Notes under the pieces: generated by a model
What the model saw: the letters and a program-made list of their open reading frames with translations, nothing else
Database searches by the model: none
Told to the model about the DNA's origin: nothing
Shown: one piece after another, positions 1 to 7,373 of the stretch
How positions within the stretch are numbered: position 1 is the stretch's first letter
Layout: every line of letters begins with the position of its first letter
Program-made: the position numbers and the translations under genes
Assembly (NCBI GenBank): GCA_016278265.1
Contig: JADQCE010000003.1
Location: 1 to 64,000 of the forward strand
DNA: 64,000 bases
From: Halothiobacillus sp.
GTDB taxonomy: Bacteria > Pseudomonadota > Gammaproteobacteria > Halothiobacillales > Halothiobacillaceae
Direction of reading: 5' to 3'

Positions 1-28
1 ATCTTACGCCCTTCGTGTCGCCTGTCAA
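1..28 (-). promoter_or_regulatory. Third of three tandem sigma70 promoters (P3), rRNA-operon type
   Basis: On the minus strand there is TTGACA (23-28), a 16 bp spacer and TAAGAT (1-6). The spacer ends in GGGCG and an AT-rich CCAAAAAGACC tract lies upstream. It is the promoter nearest the left edge and points out of the window. The -35 is a perfect consensus match. The transcript is inferred to be an rRNA operon outside the window. Confidence 0.7.
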
Positions 29-88
29 CCCCTCTAAGAGGTCTTTTTGGCGACCCTCTCAGCGGCGTTTCCGTTGAGAGGAGCGAGG

Positions 89-116
89 ATTCTACGCTCG
101 CTGCAGCGCCCGTCAA
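89..116 (-). promoter_or_regulatory. Second of three tandem sigma70 promoters (P2)
   Basis: On the minus strand there is TTGACG (111-116), a 16 bp spacer and TAGAAT (89-94). An AT-rich ATTGAAAAAACAC tract precedes the -35 and looks like an UP element. It has the same architecture and spacer length as the promoters on either side. Confidence 0.7.
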
Positions 117-190
117 GTGTTTTTTCAATCATCTTTTCGGGGCTGTCTTTCGGGACGTTGGCGTGGCCTGTGCCCCGTAAGGAGGAGCGC

Positions 191-218
191 ATCTTACGCG
201 CTTTGCCGGGGGCGTCAA
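191..218 (-). promoter_or_regulatory. First of three tandem sigma70 promoters (P1), overlapping the tyrS stop
   Basis: On the minus strand there is TTGACG (213-218), a 16 bp spacer and TAAGAT (191-196). The TGA inside the -35 is the tyrS stop codon, so the promoter begins within the end of the gene. In Pseudomonas and relatives a tyrS gene lies directly upstream of an rRNA operon, which supports an rRNA target to the left. Confidence 0.7.
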
Positions 219-1411
219 CCCCCTCCGACGATGATTTTTGCCAGGCGCCGCTTGCCCACCTGAATGATCGACTCACCCGCGGGCAGAATCATCGCGCGAT
301 CCTTCACCGGCTCGCCGCCAAGCTTCACCGCACCGGCCTTGATATGACGAAAACCCTCGGAGTTCGACTGGATCAGCCCCGCGCGGTTAAGCGCCTCGAC
401 GATCGCCACCCCTTCATCAAGGTGCACCTCGGGCATGTCGTCAGGCAGCTGCTTTTTCTGGAAACGGGCAATGAACGCATCGCGCGCCTTCTCCCCCACC
501 CCCTTGCCATGGAAACGATCCACGAGCTCGACGGCGAGTTCGAACTTGATATCGCGCGGATTGCGCCCGCCACCCATCTCCTCGCGCAGGCGCGCGATCT
601 CTTCAAGGGGGCGGAACGAGAGCAGCTCGAAGTAGCGCCACATCAGATCATCGGAAATCGACATCAGCTTGCCGAACTGCTCGTCGGCGGGTTCCTCGAT
701 ACCGATGTAGTTGTTGAGCGACTTCGACATCTTGTTAACGCCGTCGAGCCCCTCGAGGATCGGCACGGTCATCACGACCTGTGGCTTCTGGCCGTACTGT
801 TTCTGCAACTCCCTGCCGACCAGCAGGTTGAACTTCTGATCGGTGCCGCCCAACTCGACATCCGCCTCCAGTTCCACCGAGTCATAGCCCTGAACCAGGG
901 GGTACAGGAATTCGTGGACGGCAATCGAGCGATTCTCCCGGTAACGTTTGGAAAAATCGTCGCGCTCCAGCATGCGTGCCACGGTGTAGCGACTGGCCAG
1001 CTGGATCAGATCGGCGGCGCTCTTCTGCCCCATCCACTCCGAATTGAAGACGATGCGCGTCTTTTCCGGATCGAGGATGCGGAAGATCTGGCGCTCGTAA
1101 GTGCGGGCGTTCTCGCGCACGGCTTCCGGCGTCAGGGTCGGCCGGGTGGCATTCTTGCCGGTGGGGTCGCCGATCATGCCGGTGAAATCCCCGATCAGGA
1201 AGATGACCTCATGCCCACGCTCCTGGAACTGGCGCAGCTTGTTGATCAGCACCGTGTGGCCCAGGTGGAGATCCGGTGCGGTGGGATCGAAACCAGCCTT
1301 GATCCGCAACGGCCGCCCTTCGGCCAGCCGCTCGACCAGTTCCTCGCGGACCAGCACCTCGTCGGTTCCCCGACACAACTCCGCCAGCATCTGCGCTTGC
1401 TCCTGAGACAC
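215..1411 (-). CDS. tyrS: Tyrosyl-tRNA synthetase
   Basis: This cytoplasmic class I aminoacyl-tRNA synthetase charges tRNA-Tyr. The 398-residue product has the ATP-binding HLGH signature (residues 49-52) and a perfect KMSKS loop (227-231). A C-terminal S4-type RNA-binding domain covers roughly the last 65 residues. Length and motif form fit the TyrZ branch rather than E. coli TyrS. The start is GTG at 1411, preceded by an AAGGG ribosome-binding site at good spacing. It is divergent from the mepM-like gene with about 90 bp between starts. Its stop codon lies inside the first of three strong promoters reading on in the same direction. Confidence 0.96.
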   Translation of the reverse strand: MSQEQAQMLAELCRGTDEVLVREELVERLAEGRPLRIKAGFDPTAPDLHLGHTVLINKLRQFQERGHEVIFLIGDFTGMIGDPTGKNATRPTLTPEAVRENARTYERQIFRILDPEKTRIVFNSEWMGQKSAADLIQLASRYTVARMLERDDFSKRYRENRSIAVHEFLYPLVQGYDSVELEADVELGGTDQKFNLLVGRELQKQYGQKPQVVMTVPILEGLDGVNKMSKSLNNYIGIEEPADEQFGKLMSISDDLMWRYFELLSFRPLEEIARLREEMGGGRNPRDIKFELAVELVDRFHGKGVGEKARDAFIARFQKKQLPDDMPEVHLDEGVAIVEALNRAGLIQSNSEGFRHIKAGAVKLGGEPVKDRAMILPAGESIIQVGKRRLAKIIVGGG

Positions 1412-1434
1412 GATTCACCCTTACAAGAATTACG

Positions 1435-1462
1435 TTGAATGGCTGCTGAAAGGCGGTTATGT
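1435..1462 (+). promoter_or_regulatory. Candidate promoter for the peptidase/anmK pair
   Basis: TTGAAT (1435-1440), a 16 bp spacer and TTATGT (1457-1462) lie 43 bp upstream of the preferred ATG at 1505. If this is the promoter, the longer reading frame opening at 1439 cannot be the true start. This is a motif match only. Confidence 0.35.
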
Positions 1463-1504
1463 TACCGGTTTTACTCCATATTTTTCTGCCAGGTTTTTAT
1501 ATCC

Positions 1505-3088
1505 ATGCAACAACGCCCTCTATTCAAGCCCAAGCGCGGGCCATCTCGCCTGATACGGCGCACCCTGCTGCTTGGCCTTGGCGTGTTCGCGCTCGGCACC
1601 GTCGTCTGGCAAGTCCTGCCCGACGAGGGTCCACAAGGCGCCCCCACCACCGCCTCGACGCCAGATGACAGCAACGAAATCCCGCTGACACTCGAAGCCG
1701 TCGACTCCCCGAACCAGACAGCACGCGACACGGAATCGGAGTCGGTCTCGATCGACGCGCCGGCCACCGGCAACCAGTCATCGGCCTTTGCTCGGTCGGT
1801 CAGCCTGAGCAGCCGACCCAACTTCCACATTCCCGGTCAGAAGGAGGCCCTGCAGGCCATCGAGACGCCGGACGCCAATCGGGCCGCCGTCAGCAGCGCG
1901 GAGGACCTCGATCCGACCGAGCGTGCGTCACCGTCACTCGAGGAGACCACGATTACGGTCGATTCGGGGGACACCCTGTCGACCATCTTCGAGAAGGCCG
2001 GCCTCGGCTACAGCGACGTACTCAAGGTGCTCGACCTGGGCGACGAGGCCCGTCGCCTGGAACGCATTCGCCCGGGCGACAAGCTCGTGCTGATGATGGA
2101 CGACGCCGAACGGTTCGCCGGACTGAAATACGACCTCAGCAGCGAGAGCGAGCTTTCCATCTTCCGCAGCGAGGGCGACCAGCTGGTGGCCGAGATCACC
2201 GACCTGCCCAGCGAGACCCGGCTGGTCTCGGCGGGCGGGACGATCAAGGGCTCGCTTTATCAGTCCGCGATCGCGACGGGCGTCCCCCCGGCGCAAATTA
2301 TGCAATTGGCCGAGGTCTTCGGCTGGAAGGTGGATTTCCTGCGGGATGTCCGCGATGGCGACCAGTTCCGCCTGATCTACGAGGTGCGCGAACGCGAGGG
2401 CGAGCGCCTCGGGACCGGGCAGCTCGTGGCGGCCGAGTTTCTCAATCGGGGCGAGCGAGTCCAGGCCGTACGCTACACCTCGCCCAACGGCACGACCGGC
2501 TACTACGAGCCCGACGGCAGCAGCCTCGAGCGTGGCTTCCTGCGCTACCCGGTGGAGTTCTCCCGCATCAGCTCGAACTTCAACCCCAAGCGGCTGCATC
2601 CGATTCACAACACGGTCCGACCACATAACGGGGTCGACCTCGCCGCCCCGACCGGCACGCCGGTCAAGTCCGCCGCATCGGGTCGGGTAACCTTCGTCGG
2701 CTGGAAACACGGCTACGGCAAGGTGATCCAGGTGCGCCACGACGCCACACACGAAACCCTCTACGCCCACCTGTCCGGCTTCAAGGGCAACCTCAAGCGC
2801 GGCGCCAGCGTCGACAAGGGCACGACCATCGGCTTTGTAGGCATGACCGGCGGCGCCACGGGCCCCCATCTACACTACGAATTCAAGGTCCACGGCAAGG
2901 CACTCGATCCGCTCAAGGTCGATCTGCCGGAAGCGAATCCGATCGCCTCGGAGGACCGCAAGGATTTCATCGCCCGGACACGCGGTTCGCTCGAGGAACT
3001 GGCTCGTATCGAGATCGACGTCGAAGGCGAGCAGCCCGTTCACCTCGCCCGAAACGAGCGTGTCGCCCGCGAATCACGTGACGACTGA
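1505..3088 (+). CDS. mepM: M23 family murein DD-endopeptidase (MepM-like)
   Basis: This envelope peptidase cuts peptide cross-links in peptidoglycan. The 527-residue protein has an N-terminal membrane anchor (about residues 18-38) and a low-complexity Ser/Thr/Asp linker. A LysM/OapA-like module follows, with the pattern DSGDTLSTIFEKAGL. The C-terminal LytM domain shows the zinc ligands in HNGVD and HLHYE. The ATG at 1505 is preferred over the upstream in-frame 1439, because the extra 22 residues look unlike a signal sequence and overlap a candidate promoter. Its 3' end overlaps anmK by 29 bp, which suggests a cell-wall operon. Orthology to E. coli MepM is by architecture. Confidence 0.88.
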   Translation: MQQRPLFKPKRGPSRLIRRTLLLGLGVFALGTVVWQVLPDEGPQGAPTTASTPDDSNEIPLTLEAVDSPNQTARDTESESVSIDAPATGNQSSAFARSVSLSSRPNFHIPGQKEALQAIETPDANRAAVSSAEDLDPTERASPSLEETTITVDSGDTLSTIFEKAGLGYSDVLKVLDLGDEARRLERIRPGDKLVLMMDDAERFAGLKYDLSSESELSIFRSEGDQLVAEITDLPSETRLVSAGGTIKGSLYQSAIATGVPPAQIMQLAEVFGWKVDFLRDVRDGDQFRLIYEVREREGERLGTGQLVAAEFLNRGERVQAVRYTSPNGTTGYYEPDGSSLERGFLRYPVEFSRISSNFNPKRLHPIHNTVRPHNGVDLAAPTGTPVKSAASGRVTFVGWKHGYGKVIQVRHDATHETLYAHLSGFKGNLKRGASVDKGTTIGFVGMTGGATGPHLHYEFKVHGKALDPLKVDLPEANPIASEDRKDFIARTRGSLEELARIEIDVEGEQPVHLARNERVARESRDD

Positions 3089-4256
3089 CCCGAACCCCAA
3101 ACACGCCGATGACAACGCCGAGTTGTTCATCGGGGCGATGACGGGCACCAGCATCGATGCGCTCGATCTGTGCCTCTGCGATTTCTCCACGTCGCAACCT
3201 CGTCTGATCGCCCACCACCAGCAGCCGCTCGACGCGACCCTGACCGCCCAGTTGAAACGACTGGCGCGCGGCATCAACAGTGAATCAATCTACGACTCAC
3301 CGGCGATCGACGCCATCGACCTGTTAGGCATGGCCGATCGCCGACTTGCCGAAATCACGGCGGCGGGCGTCGCCCGGCTACTGGGACAGGCAGGCCTGTC
3401 GGCCAAGGCTGTCCGGGCAATCGGCTCGCATGGCCAGACGGTGCGTCATCGCCCGGATTGGCGGGAAGCCGCCTTCACCCTGCAATTGGGCGACCCCAGC
3501 CGCATCGCCGAGCTGACCGGCATTACCGTGGCCGCCGACTTCCGTCGACGGGACATGGCCGCCGGCGGGCAGGGCGCGCCGCTGGCACCACCGGCACATG
3601 CCGCCCTGTTCCCGCCCAGCCCCGAGGGGCGGATCGTGATCAACCTCGGTGGGATCGCCAATGCCTCGATCCTGCATCCCGGGCAGGAACCCATCGGCCT
3701 GGACACCGGCCCCGCCAATACCCTGATGGATGCCTGGCACAGCCGCCATCGGCAGGCCCCGTTCGACCGGGACGGCCAATGGGCGGCCAGCGGGACGGCA
3801 CACCCCGTGCTGCTCGAGCACCTGCTGAACGAATCGTTCTTCGCCGCCCCCGCCCCGAAATCCACCGGACCGGAACACTTCAACCTCGGGTGGCTGGAGC
3901 GATTGGGCGGGAAGTGGATCGAGACGCTCCCGGCCGAGGACGTCCAGGCCACCCTGCTTGAACTGACGGTCGAGAGCATTGCCCGGGCGCTCTCGCGCTG
4001 GCAGACCGATCGACCGGGCATGCCAATCACGTTATGTGGCGGCGGGGCGTACAACGGAAGGCTGGTCAAGCGACTGGGCGAACGACTGGCCGCGCCGGTG
4101 GAAAGCAGCGCGGCACTCGGCTTGGCGCCGGAATGCGTCGAAGGGGCCGCGTTTGCGTGGCTGGCCCGCCAGCTGCTCAGCGGTCAGCCGGGCAATGCCC
4201 CCAGCGTGACGGGGGCGGCCGGTCCGCGGTTACTGGGCGGGATCTACCCGGCCTGA
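3060..4256 (+). CDS. anmK: Anhydro-N-acetylmuramic acid kinase
   Basis: AnmK phosphorylates and opens 1,6-anhydro-MurNAc released during peptidoglycan turnover, feeding it back to the wall-recycling pathway. The product (398 residues from GTG 3060; about 392 from GTG 3078) has the family GTSID phosphate loop near residues 29-33. It also has GSHGQTVRH, a NLGGIAN segment and a C-terminal CGGGAYN segment, as expected of the sugar-kinase/actin fold. It overlaps the upstream endopeptidase gene. The N-terminus is about 20 residues longer than in E. coli, so the exact start is uncertain. Confidence 0.93.
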   Translation: MSPANHVTTDPNPKHADDNAELFIGAMTGTSIDALDLCLCDFSTSQPRLIAHHQQPLDATLTAQLKRLARGINSESIYDSPAIDAIDLLGMADRRLAEITAAGVARLLGQAGLSAKAVRAIGSHGQTVRHRPDWREAAFTLQLGDPSRIAELTGITVAADFRRRDMAAGGQGAPLAPPAHAALFPPSPEGRIVINLGGIANASILHPGQEPIGLDTGPANTLMDAWHSRHRQAPFDRDGQWAASGTAHPVLLEHLLNESFFAAPAPKSTGPEHFNLGWLERLGGKWIETLPAEDVQATLLELTVESIARALSRWQTDRPGMPITLCGGGAYNGRLVKRLGERLAAPVESSAALGLAPECVEGAAFAWLARQLLSGQPGNAPSVTGAAGPRLLGGIYPA

Positions 4257-4291
4257 GTCGGCCAAGAATCGCCATTCTCAGACGAGATCGA

Positions 4292-5446
4292 TCAGCGGGC
4301 GCCGATCGGGCGGTAGTCGCGCGGGCTTTCGCCGACGTACACCTGGGTGGGGCGATAGATGCGGTTATTCGCGATCTGCTCCTTCCAGTGCGCCAGCCAG
4401 CCGGCCGTGCGCGAGATGGCGAAGATCGGGGTGAACTGGTCGCGCGGGATGCCGAGCTCGGCGTAAAGCAGTCCGGAATAGAAATCGACATTCGGGTAGA
4501 CGCCCTTGCCGGCCAGGTGCTCGGCCGCCTGGGTCTCGAGCTCGCGGGCGATCTCGTAGAGCGGCGAAAGCTGGCCGCCACGATGCTCGCGCAGCTGCTC
4601 GAGCAGGCCCTGCAGGATGTCGGCGCGCGGGTCCTTGACCTTGTACTCACGGTGACCAAAGCCCCAGATTACCTCCTTGTTGGCCAGCTTGCGCTCCAGC
4701 CAGGGCGCAACATTCTCCACCGAGCCGATCTCGTCGAGCATCGCCAGCACGCGCTGATTGGCCCCGCCGTGCAGCGGCCCCGCCAGCGTGCCGATGGCCG
4801 AGGCAACCACCAGGTTCGGCGGCGCGAGGGTCGAACCGCAAACCAGCGAGGCGAAGGTCGAGGCATTGAGCGTGTGCTCGGCGTGCAGGATCAGGCAGGC
4901 GTCCATGATGCGCGCCTCGATCGGGTCGGGCTCGCGCTCGGTCATCATGTACAGGAAGTTCTCCGCATAGGAGAGGTCGGCGCGCGGCGCGACCGGGTCG
5001 TCGCCCTTGCGGATGTGCTCCCACATGGCCACCAGCGTGGACATGCTCGACAGGATCTTGACGATCATCTGCTCGACGAACTCGCTATCGGCGTTCACGC
5101 CGTTGGCGGTCATGCGCTCCTGCCCCGGGTAGAACATGCCGAGACTGGCCACGCAGGTCTGCAGCGCTTCCATGGGGTGCCCGTCGATGGGCAGGAACTT
5201 CATGATGTCGCGCACGTTGTATTTCACGCGCCGGTTGCGACGCAGCTCGGCATCGAACTCCGCAAGCTCGAGCGCCGTGGGCAGATCACCGTGGATCAGC
5301 ACCCACGCGGTTTCCTCGAACGTGCTCTGGCGCGCCAGATCCACGATGCGATAACCCCGGTAGGTCAGCAGCCCGGCCTGACCATCCAGATACGAAATGG
5401 CAGACTGCGCCGCCGGCACACCCTGCAAACCCGGTACGAAATCCAT
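4292..5446 (-). CDS. gltA: Citrate synthase (short, type II-like form)
   Basis: This TCA-cycle enzyme condenses oxaloacetate and acetyl-CoA. The 384-residue protein carries the His-His-Asp catalytic set in HAEHTLNASTFAS (about 188-200), GPLHGGANQ (His 226) and NVDFYSG (Asp 321). It lacks the N-terminal beta domain of the roughly 430-residue E. coli enzyme and resembles the shorter citrate/2-methylcitrate synthase group. No prp genes are nearby, so citrate synthase is preferred. The ATG at 5446 follows an AAGGCG ribosome-binding site, whereas the upstream in-frame TTG (5491) lies in a hairpin. Confidence 0.9.
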   Translation of the reverse strand: MDFVPGLQGVPAAQSAISYLDGQAGLLTYRGYRIVDLARQSTFEETAWVLIHGDLPTALELAEFDAELRRNRRVKYNVRDIMKFLPIDGHPMEALQTCVASLGMFYPGQERMTANGVNADSEFVEQMIVKILSSMSTLVAMWEHIRKGDDPVAPRADLSYAENFLYMMTEREPDPIEARIMDACLILHAEHTLNASTFASLVCGSTLAPPNLVVASAIGTLAGPLHGGANQRVLAMLDEIGSVENVAPWLERKLANKEVIWGFGHREYKVKDPRADILQGLLEQLREHRGGQLSPLYEIARELETQAAEHLAGKGVYPNVDFYSGLLYAELGIPRDQFTPIFAISRTAGWLAHWKEQIANNRIYRPTQVYVGESPRDYRPIGAR

Positions 5447-5480
5447 CGACAACGCCTTGTAATAACCCTGACAAACGCGA

Positions 5481-5501
5481 GGCGCGGGCAATGCCCGCGC
5501 C
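5481..5501 (-). terminator. Hairpin between erpA and gltA, possible erpA terminator
   Basis: A perfect 9 bp stem (5481-5489 with 5493-5501) closes a 3 nt loop. On the minus strand it lies just after the erpA stop and is followed by TCGCGTTTGTC. That is a weak T tract, so termination is plausible but not certain. Confidence 0.4.
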
Positions 5502-5520
5502 TTGACCCACTACTAACCAA

Positions 5521-5895
5521 TCAGACCGAAAACGAGGAACCGCAGCCGCAGGTAGTCGCGGCGTTAGGGTTGCGGATCACGAACTGCGCGCCGGAGACAT
5601 CTTCCTTGTAATCGATCTCGGCGCCCTCGAGGTACTGGATGCTCATCGGATCGACCAGCAAGGTCACCCCCGAGCGCTCCACCGCCGTGTCATCCGGCTG
5701 AACCTCTTCCTCGAACATGAATCCGTATTGGAAGCCGGAACAGCCACCGCCCGTGATGAACACGCGCAGCTTGAGCTCGGGGTTACCCTCTTCCTCGATC
5801 AGTGACTGGACCTTGTTCGCCGCGTTCTCGGTAAAGACCAGCGGCGTGGCCTCGGTAGCCGGCTCGGCCACCGGTGTGTCGGTTGCGTCAACCAT
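5521..5895 (-). CDS. erpA: A-type iron-sulfur cluster carrier ErpA
   Basis: ErpA accepts Fe-S clusters from the assembly scaffold and passes them to target enzymes. The 124-residue protein holds the three invariant cysteines: Cys52 in [11 protein letters not shown] and Cys116/Cys118 in the C-terminal CGCGSSFSV. It matches ErpA more closely than IscA. The ATG at 5895 follows a strong GAGGTG ribosome-binding site 6 nt upstream, so the 15-residue longer in-frame start is rejected. An acidic 18-residue N-terminal tail precedes the conserved domain. Confidence 0.94.
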   Translation of the reverse strand: MVDATDTPVAEPATEATPLVFTENAANKVQSLIEEEGNPELKLRVFITGGGCSGFQYGFMFEEEVQPDDTAVERSGVTLLVDPMSIQYLEGAEIDYKEDVSGAQFVIRNPNAATTCGCGSSFSV

Positions 5896-5921
5896 CGCGT
5901 TCACCTCAATCGATTGCGCGT

Positions 5922-5953
5922 CTGCTCGGCAGAAAAACACCCTTGCCGAGCAG
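5922..5953. promoter_or_regulatory. Stem-loop in the erpA leader
   Basis: A perfect 10 bp inverted repeat (5922-5931 and 5944-5953) closes a 12 nt A-rich loop about 27 nt upstream of the erpA ATG. It may be an operator or a structured 5' leader. No iron-sulfur regulator consensus could be assigned by eye. Confidence 0.4.
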
Positions 5954-6001
5954 CAAACTCACAGTCTATCAGACCATTGGCGAATGCAGGCGAGCCGGCA
6001 C

Positions 6002-6172
6002 TAGGGAACCTCTGCACGATTCGATAGCGCCTCTGGCTGGCGGGTTTGTTCGCAATCAAGGCGCCGTGCCGAAGGCGGGCTCATTGCCCGGCGAGGGGCG
6101 GCAACGCCGAGTGCGGGCAAACCCGCCAGCCCCTTCGGGCGAGCCGCCATCGAATCGTGCAGAGGTTCCCTA
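6002..6172. mobile_element. MITE-like palindromic element between erpA and argC
   Basis: A 24 bp perfect inverted repeat (6002-6025 and 6149-6172) bounds about 171 bp. A second perfect 14 bp inverted repeat is nested inside (6035-6048 and 6118-6131). Outer ends read TAGGG..CCCTA, so TA could be a duplicated target as in IS630/Tc1-type insertions. There is no room for a transposase, hence a non-autonomous element. The right edge contributes the TAG stop of argC. Related, decayed sequence recurs at 25994-26060 and perhaps 48184-48222. Confidence 0.65.
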
Positions 6173-7204
6173 CGGCGACAGCGCAACGAGGTCGAGCCCC
6201 GCCGATTCATCACAGCCCAGCATCAGGTTCATGTTCTGCACCGCCTGCCCGGCCGCCCCCTTGACCAGGTTGTCGATCACGCTGGAGACCACCAGCATTG
6301 GGCCGTCGAGCGGGCGGTGTACGGCCATGCGGCAGATATTGTTGCCGCGCACGCTGCGGGTTTCCGGGTGGCTGTTCGGTGGCATGACGTCGACGAATGG
6401 CTCCTGGGCGTAATAGCGCTCGTAGAGCCGCTGCACGTTGGCGCCCGGTTCGCCGTTCAACGGCAGGTACACGGTCGCTTCGATTCCTCGGACCATCGGC
6501 ACCAGGTGGGGCACGAACGTCAGGCCGATCTCGCGCTCAGCGATGGTGGTCAACGTCTGGCGAATCTCCGGCTGGTGGCGGTGACCGGCGGCGGCGTAGG
6601 TCCGCACGCTCTCGCCCGCCTCGGCCATCAGCGTGTGAACGGCGGCCGAGCGACCGGCGCCGCTGGCGCCCGACTTGGTGTCCGCGACGATCTGGCCGTG
6701 ATCGATCCAGTCCAGCCCCATCAGCGGCAGCACGGCGAGGGTCGTCGCGGTGACGTGGCAACCGGGGTTGGCGACCAGCTGCGCACCGCGTATCTCGTCG
6801 CGGTAGAGTTCGGGGAGCCCGTAGACGGCCTGGTCGACCCATTCCGGCGAGGCGTGCGTCATGCCGTACCACTGCGACCACACATCGAGGTCCTTGATGC
6901 GGTAGTCGGCGGCGAGATCGACCACCCGCACACCTTGCTCGAGCAACGCCGGCGCCTCCTGCATCGCGATGCCGTTGGGCGTAGCGAAGAACACGAGATC
7001 GCAACCAGCCAGATCGGCCTCACCCGGCGCGCTGAAAACCAGGTCGGTGTGCCCGCGCAGACTGGGGTAAAGATCATCCACACGGCGACCGGCCTCGCCG
7101 CGCGACGTCATTGCCACCACCTCGACCTCGGGGTGGTGGGCCAGTAGGCGCATCAGCTCGACGCCGGTATACCCGGTGCCTCCGACGATTCCGATCTTCT
7201 TCAT
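6170..7204 (-). CDS. argC: N-acetyl-gamma-glutamyl-phosphate reductase
   Basis: ArgC performs the third step of arginine synthesis, reducing N-acetylglutamyl phosphate with NADPH. The 344-residue protein starts with the nucleotide-binding [10 protein letters not shown] and has the catalytic cysteine in NPGCHVT (Cys149). A conserved PHLVPMVRG segment also fits. The ATG at 7204 is chosen because the upstream extension is not conserved-looking. Its TAG stop (6170-6172) is the last three bases of the palindromic element next door. The C-terminus may therefore have been trimmed or recoded by the insertion, although length is normal for the family. Confidence 0.94.
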   Translation of the reverse strand: MKKIGIVGGTGYTGVELMRLLAHHPEVEVVAMTSRGEAGRRVDDLYPSLRGHTDLVFSAPGEADLAGCDLVFFATPNGIAMQEAPALLEQGVRVVDLAADYRIKDLDVWSQWYGMTHASPEWVDQAVYGLPELYRDEIRGAQLVANPGCHVTATTLAVLPLMGLDWIDHGQIVADTKSGASGAGRSAAVHTLMAEAGESVRTYAAAGHRHQPEIRQTLTTIAEREIGLTFVPHLVPMVRGIEATVYLPLNGEPGANVQRLYERYYAQEPFVDVMPPNSHPETRSVRGNNICRMAVHRPLDGPMLVVSSVIDNLVKGAAGQAVQNMNLMLGCDESAGLDLVALSP

Positions 7205-7373
7205 GTCTTCGCTCGACTCCTCGTGCTTGGCTACGTCCGATCCGGCCCCGCCCATCGGGCAACGGGCGTTCGAATCGGGTCGGCAATCGTGGCATATTAG
7301 CAGCCACTACGCGGCGGACCATCCGCTCGTCCGACCGACCACCGACTTCATCTTCCCTCGGGAGGCCCGGCCC

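Noticed and set aside
4034-5611. A 525-residue open frame opposite citrate synthase
   Set aside because: It is a high-GC antisense shadow with no recognisable domain; gltA on the minus strand has its full catalytic set.
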